Shown here: piece after piece, positions 1 to 5,412 of the stretch
Layout of the letters: the number at the start of each line of letters is the position of its first letter
Numbering within the stretch: position 1 is the first letter of the stretch
Source: Euryarchaeota archaeon UBA256
Lineage (GTDB): Archaea > Thermoplasmatota > Poseidoniia > Poseidoniales > Poseidoniaceae
DNA length: 5,412 bases
Assembly: GCA_002494645.1 (NCBI GenBank)
Contig: DACE01000006.1
Location: 1 to 5,412, forward strand
Direction: 5' to 3'
Made by a program: the position numbers and the translations under genes
Notes under the pieces: model-generated
Databases searched by the model: none
Told to the model about the DNA's origin: nothing
Seen by the model: the letters and a program-made list of their open reading frames with translations, nothing else

Positions 1-1095
1 GTGGACTTTGACATGCTCTTTGAGCCGGAGGTTTGGATCAACGGCCTTTCCCAATCAGCGTGGTCGTGTTCCGCCGGTATGGGCATGTGCATCACCTATG
101 CTGTGTACATGCGTAAGGACGAGGATACTGTTCTCAACGCCTTCACCATGGGACTGGCGAACAACAGCATCTCCATCATCGCTGGACTCGCCGTATTGTC
201 GGCCATCTTTGCTGTCAATCCCGACCCCTTGGCTACGGTGACTGGCGGTTCATCCGCCATCACCTTCCTGGCCCTCCCCGAGGTCTTCGCTCAAGCACCA
301 GGTGGCTCCATTGGCCCCCTCTTCATGATGGCTGGTTTCTTCTTGGCCCTGTCCTTCGCTGCATTGACCTCGATGATTTCAACCGTTGAATTGTGTGTCC
401 GAAACTTCGTTGACCACGGCTACGACCGAGAGCGCTCCGTGCTCATCACCGGTATCGCCCTCTTCCTCTTTGGACTCCCCTCCGCCGTGCTCTGGGTCAA
501 ACTGGACAGCGCGGGCGTGGCCTTCCCAGAATTCTTGGAAGTTCAAGACCACATATGGGGCTACGGCCTCATGTTCTCTGGCCTTTTCATTGCCTTCTCC
601 ATCTGGAAGTATGGCTACGTCAAGTGGCGAAGTGAAGTTGACGCCGGTACAGCACCTGACGGCTTTGCGGGCTACCTCGGTTTTGGTGTATCCGCATTCC
701 GTGACGATTTCATCAACACGGGCGACAATGATTTGGAAGTCGGCCGCTGGTGGGACGTCCTCATCTACATCGCCTTCCCAATCTTATTCATCGTCCTCAT
801 GGGCTCCTACTTCACCGACATGATCGCCAATACCGAGAACGTCTGGAGTCCGGGCAATCCCAAGGGCCTGAGTATCATTCTTCTCTTCTGGGGCGTTGTT
901 GCAGTCACCTTCATGATGCTCAACAAGTACCTCATTGCACGCCCCTTGTTCCGAAACATTCCAGAGGGTGCGGACGTTGATATTTCGGACCTTCCCGGTG
1001 GCTCTGACGAACTTGTTGGACAGGTTGGTGACGTCATCGCTGGCTTCGAACATCTCTCTCCCGATGCCGCCTTGGATGCAGAATTAGCCGGATGA
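1..1095 (+). CDS. Sodium-dependent transporter, NSS/SNF (LeuT-fold) family, C-terminal part (5' end outside window)
   Basis: The frame is open from base 1 to the TGA at 1093-1095. The first codon, GTG, is probably an internal Val, because the visible part begins near TM6 of the NSS fold and TM1-5 are missing. Fragment residues 11-46 align closely with LeuT TM6 and the following loop, including the shared run ITYA-Y-RKD-D-VL. Against LeuT (alignment from memory), W21 replaces F253, S22 replaces T254, S24 matches S256, M27 replaces F259 and N54 matches the Na1 ligand N286. In TM8, A120, T123 and S124 match the Na2 ligands A351, T354 and S355. Likely helices: TM6 12-37, TM7 46-71, TM8 105-133, TM9 146-167, TM10 185-203, TM11 251-270, TM12 289-308, then a soluble acidic tail of about 55 residues. 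Family members import amino acids or related amines with Na+ across the cytoplasmic membrane. The substrate cannot be read from this fragment. The family call is strong. Confidence 0.9.
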   Translation: MDFDMLFEPEVWINGLSQSAWSCSAGMGMCITYAVYMRKDEDTVLNAFTMGLANNSISIIAGLAVLSAIFAVNPDPLATVTGGSSAITFLALPEVFAQAPGGSIGPLFMMAGFFLALSFAALTSMISTVELCVRNFVDHGYDRERSVLITGIALFLFGLPSAVLWVKLDSAGVAFPEFLEVQDHIWGYGLMFSGLFIAFSIWKYGYVKWRSEVDAGTAPDGFAGYLGFGVSAFRDDFINTGDNDLEVGRWWDVLIYIAFPILFIVLMGSYFTDMIANTENVWSPGNPKGLSIILLFWGVVAVTFMMLNKYLIARPLFRNIPEGADVDISDLPGGSDELVGQVGDVIAGFEHLSPDAALDAELAG

Positions 1096-1101
1096 AGTGA
1101 T

Positions 1102-1106
1102 GGTGA
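1102..1106 (+). promoter_or_regulatory. Shine-Dalgarno-like site of the coiled-coil membrane protein gene
   Basis: GGTGA ends six bases before the ATG at 1113. It matches the GGTGA part of the sequence complementary to the archaeal 16S rRNA 3' end. It lies in the 17-base gap after the transporter stop, so the second gene can be translated independently from a shared transcript. It supports 1113 as the start. Confidence 0.5.
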
Positions 1107-1112
1107 ACGGCC

Positions 1113-1919
1113 ATGAGTGAGTTATGGGATACACTCATTACGGGCCTGATTGTTTCACTGGTCTTTATCGCCGTGAGTTATTTCTTTTGGAAACGCTACG
1201 ATGAGCCTACGCCGCTCATGATTGAACGGCGCGAAGAAAAAGAGCGTCTCAAAGCCGAACGGAAAACATGGAAAGAAGTCGAGGCAAAGATGCAAGCAGA
1301 ACAAACAGCAGCCGAAGAAAAGGCAGCCTACGAGCGCCGGAAGGCAGCAGAGCGAGCCAGTGCGATTGTTCCTGAACAAGAAACGGTGAGTGAAGCATGG
1401 AAGTCTTTGGGCGTGAATGAGACCCAACCGATGCAGCCTGCTGCTTCCTTTGCAGACGATAAGGTCGACAAAAACGAAGCCCATCGGATTCAGGAAGGTA
1501 GCGGCTTGAGTGAGGCTGACCTCCACGTTGATGATTTACTGGCCGTGGACGACCTCGTTCAAGTTCGTCAAGACAAAGGAGTACAGGTCTCAGCAGACGA
1601 GCCCGATTGGGGGCTCATCAACAAACTCAACGAAATCGCTGACAAAGAAGTGATTGAACTTCCCGAAGTCCCACAGGCTCCCGACCTTCCAGCTCTGCCC
1701 GATGAAGCGACCATCGAACAAGCCCTTTCTTCGTCCACGCCGCAGGCTGAGACGCCCCTTCCACCTCAGGCCGAATTAGAACCTGAAGGGGTGAAGGAAG
1801 ACATTCTGACCGAGGCCAAAGCCGAAGAGGTCCCCGCACCTCTTGATGACGGTGTCGTACGTTGGGAGACGCCCATCCCAGACGACCATTGGGGCAATGC
1901 CGTGTGGGAAGAAGAGTAA
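1113..1919 (+). CDS. Uncharacterised single-pass membrane protein with coiled coil and acidic Pro-rich tail
   Basis: I do not recognise this 268-residue protein. Residues 8-26 form one hydrophobic helix, followed by K27-R28, so the bulk of the protein is probably cytoplasmic. Residues 38-83 are rich in Glu, Lys, Arg, Ala and Gln with no Pro, and are very likely a long helix or coiled coil. From about residue 87 to the end the chain is acidic and low in complexity, with a Pro-rich stretch at 184-222, and is probably disordered. Several short Trp-containing patches interrupt it: W96, W166 followed by an amphipathic stretch to about 180, W251, W260 and W265. No cysteine is seen. There is no catalytic motif and no signal-peptide cleavage site. 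The gene starts 17 bases after the NSS transporter stop, so co-transcription is likely. Bacterial MetP-type NSS transporters have a small one-helix partner (MetS) encoded next door. This protein is far longer, so any parallel is only a positional analogy. A membrane scaffold role is equally possible. Confidence 0.8.
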   Translation: MSELWDTLITGLIVSLVFIAVSYFFWKRYDEPTPLMIERREEKERLKAERKTWKEVEAKMQAEQTAAEEKAAYERRKAAERASAIVPEQETVSEAWKSLGVNETQPMQPAASFADDKVDKNEAHRIQEGSGLSEADLHVDDLLAVDDLVQVRQDKGVQVSADEPDWGLINKLNEIADKEVIELPEVPQAPDLPALPDEATIEQALSSSTPQAETPLPPQAELEPEGVKEDILTEAKAEEVPAPLDDGVVRWETPIPDDHWGNAVWEEE

Positions 1920-1929
1920 GGCAGGAACG

Positions 1930-1959
1930 CCCCGCTCGTGTCATTTTCAAGCGAAGGGG
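1930..1959 (+). repeat. Imperfect inverted repeat in the gap upstream of hisS
   Basis: The 70 bases between the stop at 1919 and the hisS ATG hold no credible gene. CCC at 1930-1932 plus CGCT at 1933-1936 can pair with AGCG at 1950-1953 plus GGG at 1956-1958, with an AA bulge at 1954-1955 and a 13-base loop containing TCATTTTC. It could be a weak terminator for the upstream gene, a leader structure of hisS, or chance. There is no T-tract after it. Confidence 0.25.
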
Positions 1960-1989
1960 TGATGAAGCCTCAGCGGCTCGCACAGGTTG

Positions 1990-3324
1990 ATGGTGCAGCG
2001 ACCACGAGGGACTCGGGATTTTCCCCCAGCAGCAATGAATCGTCGTTTAGCACTCGAACATTTGCTTGAAGACGTGGCGCAACGCCACGGCTTTGACCGC
2101 GTTCAGACGCCAGTCTTCGAATCCCTTGACCTCTTTACGGCCAAGTCCGGTCAAGGTGTGATCGACCAACTCTATGCCTTCAATGACAAAGGCGACCGCC
2201 CTCTCACCCTTAGGCCCGAACTCACCGCACCGGTCATGCGTATGGTTGCAGAAGAAATGCGTAACGATACCAAGCCGCTCCGGCTTTCCTACTACGGCCA
2301 GTGCTACCGTTACGAGGAATTCAAGACGGGACGGTACCGGGAATTTTTCCAATACGGCGTTGAACTCATCGGCGCCAAGGGCCCATTGGCAGAGGCTGAA
2401 GTCCTCGCTTTGGCGGTGAACATGCTCCATGCAACGGGACTGAAGGGATGGCAGCTTCGAATCGGGCACGTCGGTGTGCTCAAGGATGCATTGACGGGTC
2501 TGGGCCTCTCAAGTGAGGTCGACGAAAGAAGCGGTGAACCTCCCGTCGCCAGTGCCATGCGCCTGCTTGACAAAGGCGACGACGCAGGTCTTGCTGCCCT
2601 CTTCTCAACGCACGGCCTTGACCCTTCGCACGCTGAACCCTTGCGAGCGCTTGCTTCGCTTGAAGGCGGCGTGGAAACGCTGGGCCCTGCCCGTAACTTG
2701 CTCTCCAGCATGGACGGTGTTTCACTCGATGCACTCGACGAATTGGAAACGACTCTTGTGGCACTGAACGCTCTTGCTCCTGCCCCTCCCTCATTGGCAG
2801 TGGACCTCACGGTTGCCCGAGGATTGGACTATTACACGGGTATGGTCTTTGAAGTCAAGGTTGAGGAATTAGGAGGCGAGGGTCAGATTCTTGGCGGTGG
2901 CTCCTATCGTCTGCTCCATCTCTTCGGCCTGCCGGATTTGGACCCTTGCTGCGGTTTTGGACTGGGTTTTGACCGCGTCCTGCTGGCCCTTGAAGCCCAA
3001 GCAGAATCCGAAGGCCGAGATGAAGCGGTTCCCGGTGAAACTGACGCACGGCCTTACATTGCCATCGCTCCCGAGAAGGCAGACCCCATGCCGCTTCTAC
3101 CGCTCGTTGCTTCATTGCGTGAATCAGGTGCACGGGTAGAATTGCTGCTCAGCAAGAAAAATTACGGCCGTATCATCAAGTGGACCGAAGGCATCGGAGC
3201 CACTCATTTGCTGGTGGTCAAATCCGCCGACCTTGAAGCAGGAACGGGTCGTCTGATCAATTTCAAGACGGGTGACCGCATTGATGTCAAACTCAACTCT
3301 GAAGCACTTCTAAGTGCTCTGTGA
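1990..3324 (+). CDS. hisS: Histidyl-tRNA synthetase (class II)
   Basis: The 444-residue product charges tRNA-His with histidine in the cytoplasm (ATP + His + tRNA). All class II HisRS landmarks are present. RPRGTRDF is at 4-11. The motif 1 region is about 32-54. The ATP/His-binding stretch LTLRPELTAP is at 72-81. Motif 2, at 98-128, has R107, E109, Q121 and E125, equivalent to E. coli R113, E115, Q127 and E131. The HisRS-specific stretch RGLDYYTG at 277-284 supplies R277 and Y282, equivalent to R259 and Y264. GGGSYRLLHLFG, near 300-311, is of the type common in archaeal enzymes. Motif 3, GFGLGFDR, is at 322-329 with R329. The anticodon-binding domain runs from about 352 to 444. The length is normal. 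Three in-frame starts sit side by side: TTG 1987, ATG 1990 and GTG 1993. In-frame stops at 1960 and 1963 exclude a longer protein. I chose ATG. AGG at 1984-1986 spaces better to the GTG, so the true start may be one codon later. The gene converges on the minus-strand pair with a 6-base gap. Confidence 0.96.
   Translation: MVQRPRGTRDFPPAAMNRRLALEHLLEDVAQRHGFDRVQTPVFESLDLFTAKSGQGVIDQLYAFNDKGDRPLTLRPELTAPVMRMVAEEMRNDTKPLRLSYYGQCYRYEEFKTGRYREFFQYGVELIGAKGPLAEAEVLALAVNMLHATGLKGWQLRIGHVGVLKDALTGLGLSSEVDERSGEPPVASAMRLLDKGDDAGLAALFSTHGLDPSHAEPLRALASLEGGVETLGPARNLLSSMDGVSLDALDELETTLVALNALAPAPPSLAVDLTVARGLDYYTGMVFEVKVEELGGEGQILGGGSYRLLHLFGLPDLDPCCGFGLGFDRVLLALEAQAESEGRDEAVPGETDARPYIAIAPEKADPMPLLPLVASLRESGARVELLLSKKNYGRIIKWTEGIGATHLLVVKSADLEAGTGRLINFKTGDRIDVKLNSEALLSAL
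3303..3318. repeat. Perfect 7-bp inverted repeat in the last codons of hisS
   Basis: AGCACTT (3303-3309) and AAGTGCT (3312-3318) are exact reverse complements separated by two bases, folding as a 6-bp stem with a TCTA loop. It ends just before the hisS stop and lies 13 bases from the stop of the convergent gene. A role in ending or stabilising transcripts from either strand is possible. No T-tract follows on either strand, so this is inference and may be chance. Confidence 0.35.
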
Positions 3325-3330
3325 GTCGCT

Positions 3331-4137
3331 TTACTCGTCGCTTTCTTCGTAGCGACGTTGATTGATGAACATCGCCATACCGATAGCGGCTGATGCAGCC
3401 ACGAGGGTGAAACCGGGTGTATCTTCAGTATCCATCATGCCGTCGTCACCTGCTTGGAATTCTTCATTCCACGACTCGTCATCGATGGGCATCTCAAAGC
3501 GGCTTTCTTCACCGAGTTTAATGGCAAACCATGCCTCTTGTCCATTAGCAAAAATCACGTTGCTTTCTTGATAGTCTCCTTTGAGTTTCATGGTGACCTC
3601 AATGATGGGGTTGTCATCACGCCCGTCCCATTCCATGTGGTCTTCGGTGACGGCGAAGGCGAAGGGCACCGTTTGTTCGCCCTGCTGGATGCCGGTGAAC
3701 TGGTTGGTATAGACCTCGGCTCCACCTCGGAAGATGGTGATGTTGAGGTTTTCACAGTCGTTGTTGCACGGACCGTTGTTGTCGTTGGTCCAGTCACCGC
3801 CGACATCGATTTTGAAATTACCACGGAATTCACCGTTTTCAGTCATCAAGAGGCGCTTGTCAAGGTCGGGCTTCATGCGGAATCGGAGGTTGATGTCGAT
3901 GATGCCGTTGTCCTTTTCTTCTCGGAGTTCACCTTCTTCGGTGGAATCGGTGTCGTTATTGGCGAAGTGGGACCAAGCATCGGCAAATCCATCGTGATAG
4001 AGGTACATGGTGGTGCTGTTGGCATTGGGTTGCTTGGGGTCCTCAGGTTGGTTTTGTTGAGCGGCGACGTCGCCTCCTTGAACGGGTGCGAGCAGCATGA
4101 GGGCGAGCATGAGCGCCATGAGTGACTTTCCACGCAT
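3331..4137 (-). CDS. Secreted protein of unknown function with signal peptide and PGF-CTERM-like C-terminal sorting signal
   Basis: The product is 268 residues from the ATG at 4135-4137. That start gives a textbook signal peptide: R2 and K4, a hydrophobic core at 5-17, and probable cleavage near A25-A26. A longer TTG start at 4188 would put 17 hydrophilic residues before it, so I rejected it. The mature part is acidic and rich in Asn, Asp and Glu, with alternating hydrophobic stretches (79-88, 104-113, 131-136, 179-186, 194-208) that suggest a beta-sandwich. Only two cysteines, C124 and C128, remain after the leader; they sit in an Asn/Asp-rich loop and could form a disulfide or help bind metal. 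N40, N61 and N132 lie in N-glycosylation sequons. The end has the tripartite archaeosortase layout: acidic spacer, P241-G242-F243, an Ala-rich helix 244-259, then R261-R262 and a short acidic tail. By family knowledge, PGF-CTERM proteins are cut and lipid-anchored at the cell surface. The gene lies 63 bases after ftsZ on the same strand and may share its transcript. Function unknown. Confidence 0.85.
   Translation of the reverse strand: MRGKSLMALMLALMLLAPVQGGDVAAQQNQPEDPKQPNANSTTMYLYHDGFADAWSHFANNDTDSTEEGELREEKDNGIIDINLRFRMKPDLDKRLLMTENGEFRGNFKIDVGGDWTNDNNGPCNNDCENLNITIFRGGAEVYTNQFTGIQQGEQTVPFAFAVTEDHMEWDGRDDNPIIEVTMKLKGDYQESNVIFANGQEAWFAIKLGEESRFEMPIDDESWNEEFQAGDDGMMDTEDTPGFTLVAASAAIGMAMFINQRRYEESDE
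3336..3357. repeat. Perfect 7-bp inverted repeat in the last codons of the secreted-protein gene
   Basis: CGTCGCT (3336-3342) and AGCGACG (3351-3357) are exact reverse complements with an 8-base loop. The repeat lies within the 3' end of the minus-strand secreted-protein gene, 11 bases past the hisS stop. It mirrors the repeat at 3303-3318 across the junction. A hisS transcript running past its stop would contain it as a hairpin. The loop contains TTCTTC, but no T-run follows the stem. A terminator or RNA-stability role is inferred only from position. Confidence 0.35.
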
Positions 4138-4200
4138 GGTAAATCCACGCGATGACTCACATTTGAAGCCTTTCTCGTAGATGTGCAATCGACGTTGCGC
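4138..4200 (-). other. 63-base gap between ftsZ and the secreted-protein gene
   Basis: On the minus strand I see no convincing TATA-box/BRE pair and no strong hairpin, which fits, but does not prove, read-through from ftsZ. The sequence just before the ATG contains GTGGA, ending about six bases upstream of the ATG, a weak Shine-Dalgarno candidate at most. Confidence 0.4.
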
Positions 4201-5379
4201 TTATTCAAAGCGATGGAAGTCAAGATTGTTCGGCCGGTCAGCCTGTTGTTGCCGCGTGAGTCGGAGGGCTTCACCCAAGGCGTCGGGCTGCATGCGGCCT
4301 GCATTGAGGGTGGTTCCGCCCACACCGGTAATGATGGCCATGACCTTGATGGTGTCACCAAATCCAGCATCTTGGCGAGCGCCCCAGATGACGTTGGCGT
4401 TCTCACTGACTCGTGCCGTGAGCAGGTCGACGACTTGATTGGCCGCTTCGAGCGTCATGTAAGGTCCACCGGTGACGTGAATCAGCACGCCAGTTGCACC
4501 GGAAACATCCACGTCGAGCAGCGGATGGTTGAGGGCTTCGTGGACGACTTCTTCGGGGCCTCGGTCGGATTCCCCGTAGAGCATCATCGTGACGCCGCCG
4601 TTGGCCATGATGGTGCGGATGTCAGCGAAATCCAGGTTGATGAGGGAAGGCAAGGTGATGGTTTCTACAATGCCCTTGACGATTTCAGCGACGAGTTGGT
4701 CCATGATGGAGAAGGCCTCGTCCAGTGGGAGGTTGGGCACGAAGTGGAGCAGTCGGTTGTTGTCCAATACCAGCACGGCATCAGCGCATCGGCGCAAGGA
4801 TTCCAACCCTTCGAGGGCACGGCTCATGCGTTGCCTGCGTTCAACGTGGAAGGGCGTGGTCACGATGCCGACGACAAGAGCGCCAGCGGCTTTGGCTTCT
4901 TCAGCCACGATGGGACAGATGCCGGTTCCTGACCCGCCACCCAATCCTGAGGCGATGAAGACGAGGTCTGCACCCGTGACGATTCGCTTGATCATCTCTC
5001 GGCCAGCCTCAGCGCAACGACGCCCAGTAGACGGGTCGCCACCCGCACCCAGGCCTCGGGTGATGTGACGGCCAACGAGTAATTTCTGCAAGGCACGGGT
5101 GTGGTCGAGATGTTGCTTGTCAGTATTGATGGCTACGGTGACCGCTCCTTCAACACCCAAGTGAGTGATTCGGTTGAGGGTGTTGTTGCCTGAACCACCG
5201 CAACCAACGATGAGAATTCGGGGGTCGGGTACGCCCAAGGAACTGACTTCCTCGTCCATCAGCGTGGTGACGCCGCGACCGATTGCATCGTCTTTGAGGC
5301 CCTGAATCATGTCAGCAAAGGCTGCATCATGGTTCCCATTTCCGCCCATTGAATTGCTTGAAGTGCCGCCAGGTCCCAT
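4201..5379 (-). CDS. ftsZ2: Cell-division GTPase FtsZ, archaeal FtsZ2 type
   Basis: The 392-residue product is a tubulin-superfamily GTPase that polymerises at mid-cell. A Gly/Ser/Asn-rich N-terminus and a linker (1-51) precede the GTPase domain. T1 is GCGGSGNN at 59-66. The INTDKQHL stretch is at 84-91. GLGAGGDPS is at 109-117. The tubulin signature is GLGGGSGTG at 145-153, with S150 where most FtsZ proteins have Thr. The T7 synergy loop, at about 244-254, keeps N248, D250 and D253, so GTP hydrolysis in the polymer should be intact. The LDNNRLL and VPNLP stretches (205-218), NHPLLDVD, and the WGAR...VMAIITGV ending all resemble haloarchaeal FtsZ2 more than FtsZ1. In haloarchaea FtsZ2 acts in constriction and FtsZ1 in ring assembly; that role here is inferred. 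The C-terminus ends in a short linker and LDFHRFE, a plausible conserved tail peptide for partner binding. I chose the ATG at 5379 because GGAGGA lies nine bases upstream. The GTG at 5388 directly abuts that site. Confidence 0.95.
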   Translation of the reverse strand: MGPGGTSSNSMGGNGNHDAAFADMIQGLKDDAIGRGVTTLMDEEVSSLGVPDPRILIVGCGGSGNNTLNRITHLGVEGAVTVAINTDKQHLDHTRALQKLLVGRHITRGLGAGGDPSTGRRCAEAGREMIKRIVTGADLVFIASGLGGGSGTGICPIVAEEAKAAGALVVGIVTTPFHVERRQRMSRALEGLESLRRCADAVLVLDNNRLLHFVPNLPLDEAFSIMDQLVAEIVKGIVETITLPSLINLDFADIRTIMANGGVTMMLYGESDRGPEEVVHEALNHPLLDVDVSGATGVLIHVTGGPYMTLEAANQVVDLLTARVSENANVIWGARQDAGFGDTIKVMAIITGVGGTTLNAGRMQPDALGEALRLTRQQQADRPNNLDFHRFE

Positions 5380-5388
5380 CCCTTTCAC

Positions 5389-5394
5389 TCCTCC
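5389..5394 (-). promoter_or_regulatory. Strong Shine-Dalgarno site of ftsZ
   Basis: On the minus strand GGAGGA runs from 5394 down to 5389, with nine bases between it and the ATG at 5379-5377. The possible GTG start at 5388 follows with no spacing at all, so a ribosome bound here should use the ATG. This decides the start three codons inside the longest open frame. The promoter, if any, lies beyond the window edge. Confidence 0.7.
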
Positions 5395-5412
5395 GTTGCC
5401 GAGCCTTCTCTT

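Noticed and set aside
1..3. GTG at base 1 as the true start of the transporter
   Set aside because: Homology enters at TM6 of the NSS fold, so the gene must begin several hundred bases left of the window.
1962..2069. Possible leader peptide beginning at the ATG at 1962
   Set aside because: The 35-codon frame runs far into hisS, its ATG overlaps the ribosome-binding-like sequence rather than following it, and it contains only one His codon or none, so no attenuation logic is visible.
2310..2810. Minus-strand open frames inside hisS
   Set aside because: Their translations are Ser/Arg/Pro-rich without motifs, while hisS is unmistakable on the + strand across the whole stretch.
3454..4125. 223-codon open frame on the + strand opposite the secreted-protein gene
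   Set aside because: The product is a low-complexity Val/Gly/Phe-rich string typical of an antisense shadow, while the minus-strand frame has a signal peptide and sorting signal.
4138..4188. Upstream TTG start extending the secreted protein by 17 residues
   Set aside because: It would place a hydrophilic segment with a Cys before a well-formed signal peptide.
4183..4932. 249-codon open frame on the + strand opposite ftsZ
   Set aside because: It lies wholly antisense to a clear FtsZ, its product shows no domain, and long antisense frames are expected here from the codon bias of the real gene.
5380..5388. GTG start for FtsZ at 5388
   Set aside because: It abuts the GGAGGA site with zero spacing; the ATG three codons later has normal spacing.

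Overview
The window looks like a chromosomal fragment of a planktonic or otherwise mesophilic euryarchaeon. My best guess is a Thermoplasmatota lineage such as Marine Group II (Candidatus Poseidoniales). Three things support this. The FtsZ is of the archaeal FtsZ2 type. The histidyl-tRNA synthetase carries the GGGSY signature common in archaeal HisRS. A secreted protein ends in a PGF-CTERM-like archaeosortase sorting signal. Genes are tightly packed, intergenic gaps are 6 to 70 bases, and Shine-Dalgarno-like sequences precede some starts. The order-level assignment is inference; assignment to archaea is fairly secure.

Layout. Bases 1-1095 (+) hold the C-terminal half of a sodium-coupled neurotransmitter:sodium symporter (NSS) family transporter, cut by the window edge. 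Seventeen bases later comes a 268-residue protein (1113-1919, +) with one N-terminal membrane helix, a charged coiled coil and a long acidic Pro-rich tail. After a 70-base gap comes hisS (1990-3324, +), apparently complete. It converges, with only 6 bases between stop codons, on a minus-strand pair. The upstream member of that pair is an FtsZ2-type cell-division GTPase (5379-4201). It is followed after 63 bases by a secreted, C-terminally anchored protein of unknown function (4137-3331). Two perfect 7-bp inverted repeats flank the convergent junction, one inside the end of each gene.

How the genes work together. HisRS and FtsZ2 are housekeeping genes. The transporter and the membrane-anchored coiled-coil protein are close enough to be co-transcribed, and the second could be an accessory or scaffold protein, but nothing proves this. 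The secreted protein behind ftsZ may share its transcript and would sit on the outer face of the cytoplasmic membrane. I found no mobile element, CRISPR array, tRNA or rRNA. I saw no clear evidence of a new multi-gene system. The least explained items are the two uncharacterised membrane-associated proteins.
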